A stretch of 64,000 bases of DNA from contig NZ_CP098480.1 of NCBI RefSeq assembly GCF_023702715.1, positions 744,001 through 808,000 of the forward strand. Direction: 5' to 3'. The notes under the pieces are model-generated. The model had not been told where the DNA came from and made no database searches. It saw nothing but the letters and a program-made list of their open reading frames with translations. This document shows, in pieces, positions 8,554 to 17,417 of this stretch. This DNA is from Acinetobacter sp. C32I (GTDB taxonomy: Bacteria; Pseudomonadota; Gammaproteobacteria; Pseudomonadales; Moraxellaceae). Position 1 is the stretch's first letter, and each line of letters begins with the position of its first letter. A program made the position numbers and the translations under genes.

Positions 8554-10386
8554 ATGGTTTGTCATGTTAAAAATTCAAATGAACAAATAACCACTGCTAT
8601 TTTAGCTCAAACAACTGTGCTGTTGGGACTGCTGTGTTCACTTTCAGATGCTTCAGCGGCCAGTTATCAAATCAATGAAGGCTGGCGTTTAGAGAGCAAT
8701 AGCACGATTGCGCTGGGTGCAAGTTGGAGTATCCAAGCGCCATCAGCCGAATTGTTATATAAGCCCGATGCCAGTCATATTGGCAAAAATGGCATGAGTG
8801 TAGATATTAACGGTGATGATGGACGTGCCAACTTCGATCACGGGGATGCCATTTCACAAATCGTTAAAGGTTTAACCGAATTTCGTTTAAACGGAGCACA
8901 ACAAGGTGCAGTATTGAGTGCCAAGTATTGGTATGACCATGCCTATGAAACTGGGAAAGGTGATTTAAAACCTTTCGATGATTCTGAATGGCCAAACTTG
9001 GTGAAGTTTAAAGGAATTGAGTTATGGGATGCCTATCTCTGGAAAAATATTGAATTTGATTCCAAGCAGTCTCTCAAGCTGAAATTGGGTAAACATCGCT
9101 TGAATTGGGGGAAATCCCAATTTTTCCAAAATGGTCTCAACTCGGTCAGCGCCTTTGATTTTGCTGCCATCAATCGACCTGCCAGCGAAGCCAAAGAACG
9201 GATAATTCCGGTCGAGATGTTGTCTTTTGAAGCCGCGATTCAACCAAACTTAAAACTAGAAGGATTCTATCAATTCAAATTTAGGCCGTCGGTGGTGGAT
9301 GGCTGCGGGACGTTTTTTGCAATTTCAGATTTTGTCCCCGAAAATTGTGGACCGATTATGTTAACGGTGACACCGGGTGACAAGTTAACTGAAACTGCTG
9401 CCAAGGCGCAAACTTATATCCCTCGTTCTGCCAGTCATTATGCAAAAGACAGTGGGCAATATGGCGTTGCACTGAAACGAAACTTATCGAGCCTGAATCA
9501 AGCTGAATTGGGTTTTTATTTTGCCAACTATCATAATCGAAATGCAAACTTTGATGGTATCGCCGTGACGGCTGCTGGCGTTGAAAACTTTAAAACAGCA
9601 CGTTTTTTCTCAATTTATCCTGAAAATATCAAGATCTATGGTCTAAGCCTGAGTGGAAAGGTCGGTACAACCCAGCTGTTCAGTGAGTTGAGCTATAAAC
9701 CCAATCAACCCTTACAGCTGAATGGAACAGATATTGTCTATGCTCAGGTGCTCTCAAAAGAAACGCCACTTAAACCTGCAGGTGTTGCTGCTGAGTTTGG
9801 CGAGTATCTGCAAGGATATGTCCGTTTGCCAGTCACACAACTCTCCATTGGCGCCACTGATAGCATTGCAGGCATTTTAAAAGCAGATGGTTTGTCTTGG
9901 GGTGCAGAATTCGCTGTGAATCATATCGCCAATATTGGCAATCATCGCTTTGGTCGAGTTGGGGTTTTTGGTCGCAGTGAATTATCAACAGGCGCTTATG
10001 ATTCAGAAACAGGTGAGTTTAAGTGTACGCCGTATGGTACAGCAAATCTTCCGAATGCTGCTGTTGATCGTTTGAATGAGCGTTATTGCAATAAAGCCGG
10101 TTTTTTTAGTGAATGGTCATATGGTTATCGGCTACGTGCAGCTCTAAGTTATCAAGACCTTTTACCTGCAACGGTGATTACACCCAGTTTAACTTTCCGC
10201 CATGATGTATCTGGATATAGCCAAAATTTTCAGCAAGGGCAAATGAGTCTGGCTGCCTCAGTATCGGCCAACTTTCGACAAAAATATTCAGCAGAAGTTC
10301 TGTATCAAAACTTTTTTGGATCAAATGACTTTAGTACTATTGATGATAGAGACTTTATATCGCTTGCCTTTAAATATAGTTTTTAA
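8554..10386 (+). CDS. DUF1302-family outer-membrane protein
   Basis: Protein of about 610 aa in the DUF1302 family, predicted to be an outer-membrane beta-barrel. The ATG at 8554 is preferred over the one at 8506: GGAG lies just upstream, and it places a positively charged N-terminus directly before a hydrophobic signal segment ending in a likely cleavage site (DASAASYQ). The mature part has alternating strands, a KHRLNWGKSQFF segment typical of the family, and a C-terminal aromatic residue (FKYSF) as expected for BAM-dependent insertion. Several extracellular-type loops hold Cys pairs (CGTFF...ENCG; CTPYG...RYCN). DUF1302 proteins often accompany lipid or sterol degradation genes. No partner (DUF1329) is present here. 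Confidence 0.82.
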   Translation: MVCHVKNSNEQITTAILAQTTVLLGLLCSLSDASAASYQINEGWRLESNSTIALGASWSIQAPSAELLYKPDASHIGKNGMSVDINGDDGRANFDHGDAISQIVKGLTEFRLNGAQQGAVLSAKYWYDHAYETGKGDLKPFDDSEWPNLVKFKGIELWDAYLWKNIEFDSKQSLKLKLGKHRLNWGKSQFFQNGLNSVSAFDFAAINRPASEAKERIIPVEMLSFEAAIQPNLKLEGFYQFKFRPSVVDGCGTFFAISDFVPENCGPIMLTVTPGDKLTETAAKAQTYIPRSASHYAKDSGQYGVALKRNLSSLNQAELGFYFANYHNRNANFDGIAVTAAGVENFKTARFFSIYPENIKIYGLSLSGKVGTTQLFSELSYKPNQPLQLNGTDIVYAQVLSKETPLKPAGVAAEFGEYLQGYVRLPVTQLSIGATDSIAGILKADGLSWGAEFAVNHIANIGNHRFGRVGVFGRSELSTGAYDSETGEFKCTPYGTANLPNAAVDRLNERYCNKAGFFSEWSYGYRLRAALSYQDLLPATVITPSLTFRHDVSGYSQNFQQGQMSLAASVSANFRQKYSAEVLYQNFFGSNDFSTIDDRDFISLAFKYSF

Positions 10387-10413
10387 TTCATTTAAGTAAA
10401 TCATATAAGTATT

Positions 10414-10443
10414 CAAACAGCGTGGCTTTCGTCGCGCTGTTTG
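10414..10443. terminator. Hairpin between convergent genes
   Basis: CAAACAGCG (10414-10422) pairs with CGCTGTTTG (10435-10443) across a 12-nt loop, between the DUF1302 gene and dsdA, which converge here. It has short T/A flanks only; it is probably a weak bidirectional terminator. Confidence 0.5.
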
Positions 10444-10460
10444 AGCCTAAGTAAAGGGCT

Positions 10461-11786
10461 TTAAGCTTTTGCCAGATAATTTTGCATTTCTTCTGCGGGA
10501 ACCATTCCGCCACCTGTTCCCCATACAATATGATTGGCATGCTGTAACTGCAGTTCAGTAAATTGATGCAAATCGATATAAGCTTGATGGTTGCTGATTA
10601 AAATTGGCCCTAACATACCTGCGAGCGCAGAAGGTTCAAGTTTCAGGTTTTCAGACTGGTTGAGCATTCCGAGCAAGCGATACATGGTTGGGTCATCCAA
10701 TGTATAAAAACCATCTAATAATCGTTGCATGGCACGACCAACAAAGCCTGAAGCGCGGCCCACAGCAAGGCCATCTGCCGCCGTAATATTATCAATGCCA
10801 ATATCCTGAACTGAAATTTCATCATGCAAACCAGTTGATACGCCGAGTAACATGCATGGGGAATGAGTGGGTTCGGCAAAGATACAATGTACATGATCGC
10901 CAACTGCCATTTTTAAGCCAAATGCAACGCCACCAGGCCCGCCACCGACACCACAAGGTAAATAAACAAATAAAGGATGTGCTTGATCCACAACAATACG
11001 CTGTTGATCTAACTGTTTCTTTAAACGTTCACCCGCAACGGCATAGCCTAAGAACAGGGTTTTGGAATTTTCATCATCAATAAAAAAACAATTTGGATTT
11101 TCTAATGCTGCTTTTCGGCCTGCTTCTACAGCAACACCATAGTCTTGTTCGTACTCAATCACGGTTACACCATGAGCACGCAACTTGTCTTTCTTCCATT
11201 GTCGTGCATCGGCTGACATATGCACGGTCACATTAAAGCCCAATTTTGCGCTCATGATACCAATCGAGAGGCCAAGATTACCTGTAGAGCCAACAGCAAT
11301 GCTGTATTGACTAAAAAATTCTCTAAATTCTGGGCTATTCAGTTTGGCATAATCATCCTCAAGAGTGAGCAAATTGGCTTGTAGCGCAAGCTGCTCGGCT
11401 CGATAAAGTACCTCATAGATACCACCTCGTGCCTTAATCGATCCCGAAATAGGGAGATGACTATCTTTTTTCAACCATAGTTTGCCTGCAATTTTTTGCT
11501 CGAAGTGTGTTTCAAGCGATTGCTGCATATTCGGGATATTGATCAGATCAGACTCAATGATGCCTTGAGCTGCAAGGGTTTCTGGAAAAACAGCCATGAG
11601 GTAGGGTGCAAAACGCTGTAAACGGTCGCGAGCATCATCAATATCGGCTTGCGTCAACCCAACATAGGGCAAGCCTTGCTCAAGCGTGGTGAATGACGGG
11701 TTAAACCAGATTGTCTCTTTAAGTTCAATCAGGTCTTTAACAATGGGATAGTGTGTAACAAGGTTTTGAATTTGATTCGAATCCAT
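10461..11786 (-). CDS. dsdA: D-serine ammonia-lyase
   Basis: Matches E. coli DsdA along its whole length. It converts D-serine to pyruvate and ammonia using pyridoxal phosphate. Visible are the PLP lysine in [12 protein letters not shown], the [17 protein letters not shown] phosphate loop, the [12 protein letters not shown] motif and the C-terminal WGTGGGMVP. An in-frame ATG at 11798 would add four residues, but GAGAA sits correctly before the ATG at 11786. Cytoplasmic. No dsdX permease or dsdC regulator is next to it, so it is probably used for D-serine detoxification or as a single catabolic gene. Confidence 0.96.
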   Translation of the reverse strand: MDSNQIQNLVTHYPIVKDLIELKETIWFNPSFTTLEQGLPYVGLTQADIDDARDRLQRFAPYLMAVFPETLAAQGIIESDLINIPNMQQSLETHFEQKIAGKLWLKKDSHLPISGSIKARGGIYEVLYRAEQLALQANLLTLEDDYAKLNSPEFREFFSQYSIAVGSTGNLGLSIGIMSAKLGFNVTVHMSADARQWKKDKLRAHGVTVIEYEQDYGVAVEAGRKAALENPNCFFIDDENSKTLFLGYAVAGERLKKQLDQQRIVVDQAHPLFVYLPCGVGGGPGGVAFGLKMAVGDHVHCIFAEPTHSPCMLLGVSTGLHDEISVQDIGIDNITAADGLAVGRASGFVGRAMQRLLDGFYTLDDPTMYRLLGMLNQSENLKLEPSALAGMLGPILISNHQAYIDLHQFTELQLQHANHIVWGTGGGMVPAEEMQNYLAKA

Positions 11787-11948
11787 TCGGTTTCTCATAA
11801 AATTTTACATACATCAATAACAGCGAATTACCCAAAGCGGTTCTATGCATTTGGATAAGTCTTCCAGTAAGCTTGAGATTAAACCAAGAACAATGATTTT
11901 TCACGTTTTTAATGCAGAGTTTTGCTGAATGATATTATTTGATAGGAG

Positions 11949-11964
11949 ATTAACTTTTGTTAAT
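11949..11964. promoter_or_regulatory. 16-bp palindrome upstream of the MaoC gene promoter
   Basis: ATTAAC-TTTT-GTTAAT is a perfect inverted repeat (11949-11964) ending 15 bp before a promoter-like -35. Its position suits a regulator operator for the MaoC/molybdoenzyme genes or for divergent dsdA. Confidence 0.45.
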
Positions 11965-11979
11965 TTCTGACCAGTACAC

Positions 11980-12008
11980 TTGACCTTTGTTAAAATGAGT
12001 TCTATTTT
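11980..12008 (+). promoter_or_regulatory. Sigma-70-type promoter for the MaoC/Mo-enzyme genes
   Basis: TTGACC (11980-11985), a 17-bp spacer and TATTTT (12003-12008) match a housekeeping promoter. The transcript would have a leader of about 100 nt before the ATG at 12114. Apart from this and the palindrome, 11787-12113 holds no gene that I can see. Confidence 0.55.
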
Positions 12009-12113
12009 GGAACTTAATTGATTTTTGACCATATCAGGCTTGTCTAATCAGGACTAGAATTAACCCAACTATGGTTTGAAAACTGAGAAAAATAAAAGGA
12101 ACAGGAGTTTCAT

Positions 12114-12989
12114 ATGTTTGCGATTCGTTACCAGCAGATTCCATTGCAATTTTTATTTGAACATCAGGCAACTTTGGCAGGGCTTGGAAAAATAGGCTTA
12201 CGTAGTCTTAAAAAAACAAAGGCTGCTTCAGTGGACTGGCAGTCATTAGCATCGATGAATGAAGTGATTGATGCGCCGAGTCATGACTTGATTGAACATT
12301 ATATCCAATGGAGTGGCGCTGAACTGACTAAATATCAAGACACCATCCCACCGCATATGGTGTCACAATGGGGACTTTCGTTTGCAACGCGATTATTGCT
12401 GCAAACTCATTACCCCTTGAGTCAAGTTATCAATCAAGGTGTAAGTCTCAAGATTCATGGCAAGCTTCCACGAACTGAAAACCTAATGATCCAAGCCAAG
12501 ATCGCCAATGTAGATGAACGTAATGGACTAGCACGTGTTTCCGTGCAAATTACCACAGGTACAATCACACAACCTGAGTTAGTCGAAACAGTGCTGCATA
12601 TGGCATTTATTCTGCCGCATTTTGAGAAAACTAAACGTATAGAAACAGTAGATCATAAAACTTGGCAGCATTTAGGTGAATGGTCTGCGACAGCAGATGA
12701 TGGTTTAAAATTTGCCTTATTAACAGGCGATTTTAATCCGATTCATTGGATTACACCATTAGCCAAACTGTCGAACTTTGGTCAAAAAGTGCTGCATGGC
12801 TTTGGTGTGTTTGCGCGTAGCTTTGAATTGTTGCCTGAAACAATACAGCAAATCGATATTCGATTCCTAAAACCCGTCAAACTTCCTTCACAACATAACC
12901 GAGTGGAAACCTGTACTGAGCAGATGCAAAAGTATGTCCGTGTTGTCGGTTCGGCAGGACAAATCTGTTTAATGGGTCAATATTCATAA
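12114..12989 (+). CDS. MaoC-like (hotdog) dehydratase family protein
   Basis: Protein of 291 aa. The C-terminal half has the hydratase 2 motif FALLTGDFNPIHW (about residues 201-213) of MaoC-type enoyl-CoA hydratases, with the Asp and His of the active site present. The N-terminal half resembles the non-catalytic hotdog of double-hotdog hydratases. CAGGAG precedes the ATG with good spacing. The molybdoenzyme gene begins 18 nt after its stop, so the two are probably co-transcribed. A MaoC/molybdoenzyme pairing is not a pathway I recognise. Hydration of an acyl-CoA is the family reaction; the substrate is not known. Confidence 0.8.
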   Translation: MFAIRYQQIPLQFLFEHQATLAGLGKIGLRSLKKTKAASVDWQSLASMNEVIDAPSHDLIEHYIQWSGAELTKYQDTIPPHMVSQWGLSFATRLLLQTHYPLSQVINQGVSLKIHGKLPRTENLMIQAKIANVDERNGLARVSVQITTGTITQPELVETVLHMAFILPHFEKTKRIETVDHKTWQHLGEWSATADDGLKFALLTGDFNPIHWITPLAKLSNFGQKVLHGFGVFARSFELLPETIQQIDIRFLKPVKLPSQHNRVETCTEQMQKYVRVVGSAGQICLMGQYS

Positions 12990-13007
12990 AATAATAAGGT
13001 GACAAAA

Positions 13008-15287
13008 ATGACGACTGCCACAGCAATCAAACAGGATGTAACCGCTTGTATTCTATGTTCACGTAATTGTGGACTCAGTGTAGAGATTGAAGATAACCAG
13101 TTTAAGAAGATTAAAGGCGATGATCAGCATCCTTTTTCGCAAGGCTATATCTGCCAAAAAGCCGCACGTTTACAGCATTACCAACAACATGCTGATCGTT
13201 TAACTTCACCGCTAAAACGTCAGACAGATGGTTCCTATCAAGAGATCAGCTGGGAACAAGTCATTCAGGAAATTGCAGAGCAGCTTGTACAGATTCGAAA
13301 TACCCATGGTGGAACAGCCTTTGCATCGGTAGGTGGTGGTGGTCAGGGCAATCATTTAGGCGCTGCTTATGGTCGGCAGTTGCTCTATGCCATGAAAAGT
13401 TTCTATTCCTACAACTCTTTGGCGCAGGAAAAAACGGGCGATTTCTGGGTGAATGGGCGTTTGTTTGGCAGCCAAGCGTGTCATACCACCGAAGATGTCG
13501 AGCATGCGGATTATGTACTGTTTATCGGCACTAATCCTTTTCAGGCGCACGGTATTCCAAATGCACGTGATACCTTAAAACATATCAAAAAAGATCCAAA
13601 CAGAACCATGGTGGTATTTGACCCACGGGTGACGGAAACGGCTAAACAAGCCGATATTCATGTGCAATTAAAGCCTGGTACCGATGCTTATCTGATGTCC
13701 GCTATGATCGCGATCATGCTGCAAGAAGAGTTATACGATCAGAAATTTATTCAGCAGCATACGCATGGCTTTGATCAGATTAAACAGGCCTTTCTAGCGA
13801 TTCCAATCGAAGAATATATTCAGAAAGCCGATGTTTCAGTCGAATTGATTTACCAGATTGTCCATGATTTTGCTCAAGCACAACGTGCGTGTGTCCGGAT
13901 TGACCTTGGTATTCAACACACCTTAAATACCACTTTAAATGGTTATTTGGAAAAGCTTTTATATTTACTCACAGGAAATTTTGGTAAACAAGGTGCTAAT
14001 AATCTACATACCATGTTTATTCCCATCCTAAGCAATACCGATGAGCGTAATCCTAAATATCGCCGTACAGTACATCATAAAATGTTCCCGATTTCAGGTT
14101 TCTTTCCACCGAATATCTTGCCCGATGAAATCTTAAAAGCAGGCGAGAAACGGGTTCGTGCGGTGTTTGTGGACAGCTGTAATCCTTTGTTGACCTATCC
14201 TGATACCGCAGCATATGAGCAAGCATTCCAGTCACTTGAGCTATTGGTGGTGGTCGATGTGGCCATGACTGAAACAGCACGTTTAGCGCATTATGTTTTA
14301 CCTGCACATAGCCAATTTGAAAAGTGGGAATTCACAGGCTTTAATCTGGAATTTCCGAAGAATGGCTTTCATTTACGCCATCCTTTATTTAAAGCACAAG
14401 GCAATAGCCTACCTGAAGCCGAGATCTATACGCGCTTGCTTGAAGCCATGCAGGTGATCCCTCGGCAGTTTCCGATATTGAATAAAATTGCAGAAAAAGA
14501 TTCGGCCAATACCGCGTATCTTGCTTACTTCGGTGCGCTAGGGGTCAGTTTTGCGAAAAATAAAAAGTTAATTCCCTATGCGGCATCCATTGTATATCGT
14601 ACTTTGGGTAAGACTTTGCCGAATGATGCCGCATCTACCGCGCTGTTATTACCTTTATGTATGCAATATGCAGCTCAACATTACCAAGCGGTTAAACAAG
14701 CAGGCTATGTGGGCAATCGTTTCAATCTTGGCGTGAAGCTATTTGAAAAAATCTTGCAGCAGCGTTCAGGTGTGGTGCTATCTGAACATGACTATGACGA
14801 TGTTTGGGCATTGATCGCCTATAAAGACAAGAAAATTCGTTTGGCAATTCCTGAGATGTTTATTGAATTGGCCCAACTGAAACAAGGTTTCATGACCTTA
14901 ACTACAGATTATCCTTTTATTTTATTGGCAGGCGAACGTCGCAGTTATAACGCCAATCAAATTTATCGTGATCCTGCTTGGCGTAAAGTCGATGCAGAAG
15001 GACGTTTAAGGATCAACCCTGAGGATGCGCAGACTTTCGGCGTCGAAACCGGACAGATGCTGTACTGTATTTCTGAGCACGGCAAGATTCAAGTGACGGT
15101 CGAGCTTGATGAGGGAATGCGCAAAGGCGTGGTGTCGTTACCGCATGGATATGGATTACGCTATCGAGGTGGAGAGCCGATTGGGCCACAATTGAATCGT
15201 CTTACTTCTGCTCAGCATTGTGATCCCTTATCCAAAACACCATATCATAAATATGTACCTGTACGTTTAGAGCGACTCACAGCTTAG
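13008..15287 (+). CDS. Molybdopterin-dependent oxidoreductase (FdhF/DMSO-reductase superfamily)
   Basis: Protein of 759 aa. The N-terminal [4Fe-4S] ligands are C14-x2-C17-x3-C21-x27-C49. The molybdopterin regions follow (FIGTNP near residue 180, VFDPR, VDSCNPLLTYP), and the C-terminal molydopterin-dinucleotide domain runs from about residue 635 (LAGERRSYNANQIYRD). The ATG at 13008 is chosen because AAGGTG lies 6 nt upstream. There is no Tat signal, so it is cytoplasmic. Aligned by eye to formate dehydrogenase H, the metal-ligand Sec/Cys position falls in NSLAQEKTG, where no Cys is seen. The family call is firm but formate oxidation should not be assumed. The Moco synthesis genes start about 280 bp downstream on the same strand, suggesting that they serve this enzyme. 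Confidence 0.87.
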   Translation: MTTATAIKQDVTACILCSRNCGLSVEIEDNQFKKIKGDDQHPFSQGYICQKAARLQHYQQHADRLTSPLKRQTDGSYQEISWEQVIQEIAEQLVQIRNTHGGTAFASVGGGGQGNHLGAAYGRQLLYAMKSFYSYNSLAQEKTGDFWVNGRLFGSQACHTTEDVEHADYVLFIGTNPFQAHGIPNARDTLKHIKKDPNRTMVVFDPRVTETAKQADIHVQLKPGTDAYLMSAMIAIMLQEELYDQKFIQQHTHGFDQIKQAFLAIPIEEYIQKADVSVELIYQIVHDFAQAQRACVRIDLGIQHTLNTTLNGYLEKLLYLLTGNFGKQGANNLHTMFIPILSNTDERNPKYRRTVHHKMFPISGFFPPNILPDEILKAGEKRVRAVFVDSCNPLLTYPDTAAYEQAFQSLELLVVVDVAMTETARLAHYVLPAHSQFEKWEFTGFNLEFPKNGFHLRHPLFKAQGNSLPEAEIYTRLLEAMQVIPRQFPILNKIAEKDSANTAYLAYFGALGVSFAKNKKLIPYAASIVYRTLGKTLPNDAASTALLLPLCMQYAAQHYQAVKQAGYVGNRFNLGVKLFEKILQQRSGVVLSEHDYDDVWALIAYKDKKIRLAIPEMFIELAQLKQGFMTLTTDYPFILLAGERRSYNANQIYRDPAWRKVDAEGRLRINPEDAQTFGVETGQMLYCISEHGKIQVTVELDEGMRKGVVSLPHGYGLRYRGGEPIGPQLNRLTSAQHCDPLSKTPYHKYVPVRLERLTA

Positions 15288-15525
15288 ACGATCAGCCTAT
15301 TGATATTTTTGCTTAAATGCACCAAATTCTTTCATATTAGTTAAATCATGTTTGAAATTGGTGCAATATAAACTGAACAAAAATATGCTGACAGGGGCAA
15401 TTTTTATTTGTAGATTGAAAGTGTGACTTATTCAATTAAATAAGCAACATCATCATAAAGTTGCTGTGTGATTGGAATAATTATTGCTATAAAAAATAAT
15501 TCACTGTGATGAGTACAACAAGGAT

Positions 15526-15540
15526 GCACAGAAGCTGTGC
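15526..15540 (+). other. Stem-loop in the moaA leader
   Basis: GCACAG-AAG-CTGTGC is a perfect 6-bp stem 36 nt before the moaA start. The 288-nt gap from 15288 is AT-rich and otherwise without a gene. The hairpin could be part of a leader RNA that controls moaA; I cannot match it to the Moco riboswitch fold by eye. Confidence 0.35.
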
Positions 15541-15575
15541 TAAGCCCAGTCAAAAGATTCACAAAATGAGTGCGT

Positions 15576-16607
15576 ATGATGAAGCATGAGAGACCTGAAA
15601 CGAGCTTAGCGATCTTGCAAGATCAGTATGGTCGTATTAAGCGTAAGTTACGGATTTCCGTGACCGACCGCTGTAATTTCAAATGTGTTTATTGTATGCC
15701 AGAGCATCCACAATGGATGAAAAAACACGATTTACTCAGTTTTGAAGCTTTATTGATTTTTTGCAAATATATGGTTCAACAAGGGATTGAAAATATTCGT
15801 ATCACAGGGGGGGAACCCCTTATGCGTCAAGGCGTAGTGCATTTTATCCGAGATTTGCAAAGTTTAAGAGCTTTGGGGTTAAAACGTATTTCAATCACCA
15901 CCAATGGACATTATCTGGCCAAGTATGCAGAACAATTAAAACAAGCAGGTTTGGATGATCTAAATATCAGTCTGGATAGCCTTGATCCGATTCAATTTAA
16001 ACAACTGACTAAAAAAGATATTGTGCCTGTGCTAAATGGTATTGAAGCAGCAAAAAATGCCGGTCTGCCATTTAAAATTAATTGTGTTTTGATGCAAGGT
16101 CAGAATGATGACCAGATTGTGCCGATGGTATGCTGGGCCAAACAACACCATATTCCATTGCGCTTTATTGAATTTATGCCACTAGATGGCGATCAGCACT
16201 GGACAGATCAAGCGGTGGTAAGTGAAGCGGAAATCTTAAAGCAGATCTCAGCACATTATGACATTCAGGTCTTAGAACAACAGCATGAACCTGCGCGCCT
16301 CTATCAGCTTGATGGTCAATATAAACTCGGTATTATTTCAACCATTACCCATTCATTTTGTGGGGACTGTGATCGAATTCGACTGACAGCTCAAGGTGAA
16401 CTTTACAATTGTTTGTTCGCCCAACAGGGGCTGAATATCAAAGCTGATTTAGAAGCCAGCATGCAGTGTGATGTGGACCTTCAACAGTCTGCATTGCAAC
16501 TACTGGATCAAAAAATTAAACCTTATATCTGGCATAAAGCCAAAGGCTATCATGCGATACAACATCAACAAGCACGTAAAATCAGCATGCATATGCTGGG
16601 TGGTTAA
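15576..16607 (+). CDS. moaA: GTP 3',8-cyclase MoaA
   Basis: Radical SAM enzyme that, with MoaC, turns GTP into cyclic pyranopterin monophosphate, the first step of molybdenum cofactor synthesis. The N-terminal cluster is in CNFKCVYC (C-x3-C-x2-C), the SAM-binding GGEP follows, and the C-terminal second [4Fe-4S] site is visible in CGDCDRIRL and the later NCLFA. The protein ends in the functional Gly-Gly (MLGG). Several near starts exist (GTG 15570, ATG 15576, ATG 15579); the ribosome site is weak for all of them. It heads a moaA-D-E-CB-moeA operon with short gaps or overlaps. Confidence 0.96.
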   Translation: MMKHERPETSLAILQDQYGRIKRKLRISVTDRCNFKCVYCMPEHPQWMKKHDLLSFEALLIFCKYMVQQGIENIRITGGEPLMRQGVVHFIRDLQSLRALGLKRISITTNGHYLAKYAEQLKQAGLDDLNISLDSLDPIQFKQLTKKDIVPVLNGIEAAKNAGLPFKINCVLMQGQNDDQIVPMVCWAKQHHIPLRFIEFMPLDGDQHWTDQAVVSEAEILKQISAHYDIQVLEQQHEPARLYQLDGQYKLGIISTITHSFCGDCDRIRLTAQGELYNCLFAQQGLNIKADLEASMQCDVDLQQSALQLLDQKIKPYIWHKAKGYHAIQHQQARKISMHMLGG

Positions 16608-16630
16608 ATCAAAAGTGCTCTGGAGAAAAT

Positions 16631-16882
16631 ATGCAAATCATTGAGATAAAAATAGAAGCGTTTGGGGCAATCGAAAGGTTATTGCCGAAACCGCTGGCAT
16701 TTGAGTTTGCAGCAGACCGAATGGTCAAAGATGTGCTGGCGCATATTGTGACCCTTTATCCAGAGGCGGATCATGCCATGGAAAAATGTGCCTGTGCGAT
16801 TGGCGAAGATATCATTACCCGCCAAACCGCTTTAGAAAATTCCTGTACCTTGGTGTTGTTGTCACCTGTAGCGGGAGGTTAA
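16631..16882 (+). CDS. moaD: Molybdopterin synthase small subunit MoaD
   Basis: Ubiquitin-like sulfur carrier of 83 aa ending in the required C-terminal Gly-Gly, which is adenylated and thiocarboxylated before sulfur transfer to precursor Z on MoaE. GGAGAA precedes the ATG. The last two Gly codons (GGA GGT) also form the ribosome-binding site of moaE, which starts 2 nt after the moaD stop, so the two subunits are tightly coupled. No moeB is present in the window. Confidence 0.93.
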   Translation: MQIIEIKIEAFGAIERLLPKPLAFEFAADRMVKDVLAHIVTLYPEADHAMEKCACAIGEDIITRQTALENSCTLVLLSPVAGG

Positions 16883-16884
16883 AC

Positions 16885-17400
16885 ATGCGTGAATTTGCCA
16901 GAGTTCAAGAGCAGGCTTTAAGCCTTGATCGTTTTGATCCGATTCAGGCTTTTCCTGAGTGTGGTGGGGTTGATATTTTTATTGGTACGGTTCGTAACCA
17001 CCATGAAGGAAAAGCGGTTAAAGCACTGAAATATACCTCTTATACGCCTGTTGCAGAAAAGATGATTCGCGCAATCGAACAGGAAATTAAAGATAAATAT
17101 CAGGTCTCTTATGTTCGGGTAATGCATCGGATTGGCTATTTGGATGTCAGTGAAACTGCGATTATTGCCATTGCCTACGCAGCACACCGCCGTGAAGCCT
17201 TTCAAGCCTGTGAAGAAGCGGTGGAGCGGGTCAAACATGAAGTACCAATCTGGAAAGAAGAATTTTTTATGGATGGTACCAGTCAATACGTAGAAGGTTG
17301 CTGTATTCGCAAAGATACAGCTGAATCAAATCATCAAGTAAAGCATCATCAGCATACCCATCACCATGAAAATTGTAGCCATGAGCATACACACGAATAA
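16885..17400 (+). CDS. moaE: Molybdopterin synthase large subunit MoaE with His-rich tail
   Basis: Catalytic subunit of 171 aa that takes sulfur from MoaD to make molybdopterin. The family signature is clear: IGTVRNHHEG, the HRIGYLDVSE strand, AAHRREAF and the active-site region KHEVPIWKEE. The ATG at 16885 is preceded by GGGAGG. The conserved fold ends near residue 148 with CCIRKD. A tail of about 22 residues follows, almost half of it His with one Cys (HHQHTHHHENCSHEHTHE), which is not part of the usual enzyme and looks like a metal-binding extension. Confidence 0.95.
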   Translation: MREFARVQEQALSLDRFDPIQAFPECGGVDIFIGTVRNHHEGKAVKALKYTSYTPVAEKMIRAIEQEIKDKYQVSYVRVMHRIGYLDVSETAIIAIAYAAHRREAFQACEEAVERVKHEVPIWKEEFFMDGTSQYVEGCCIRKDTAESNHQVKHHQHTHHHENCSHEHTHE

Positions 17401-17417
17401 AGCGTCAGGAAGTTAAA

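Noticed and set aside
15288..15575. Moco riboswitch before moaA
   Set aside because: Only one short hairpin is visible; I could not fit the conserved fold, so I list a hairpin and not a riboswitch.
16918..17286. Minus-strand reading frame of 122 codons opposite moaE
   Set aside because: It mirrors moaE codons, is Asn/Phe-rich and has no family motif.
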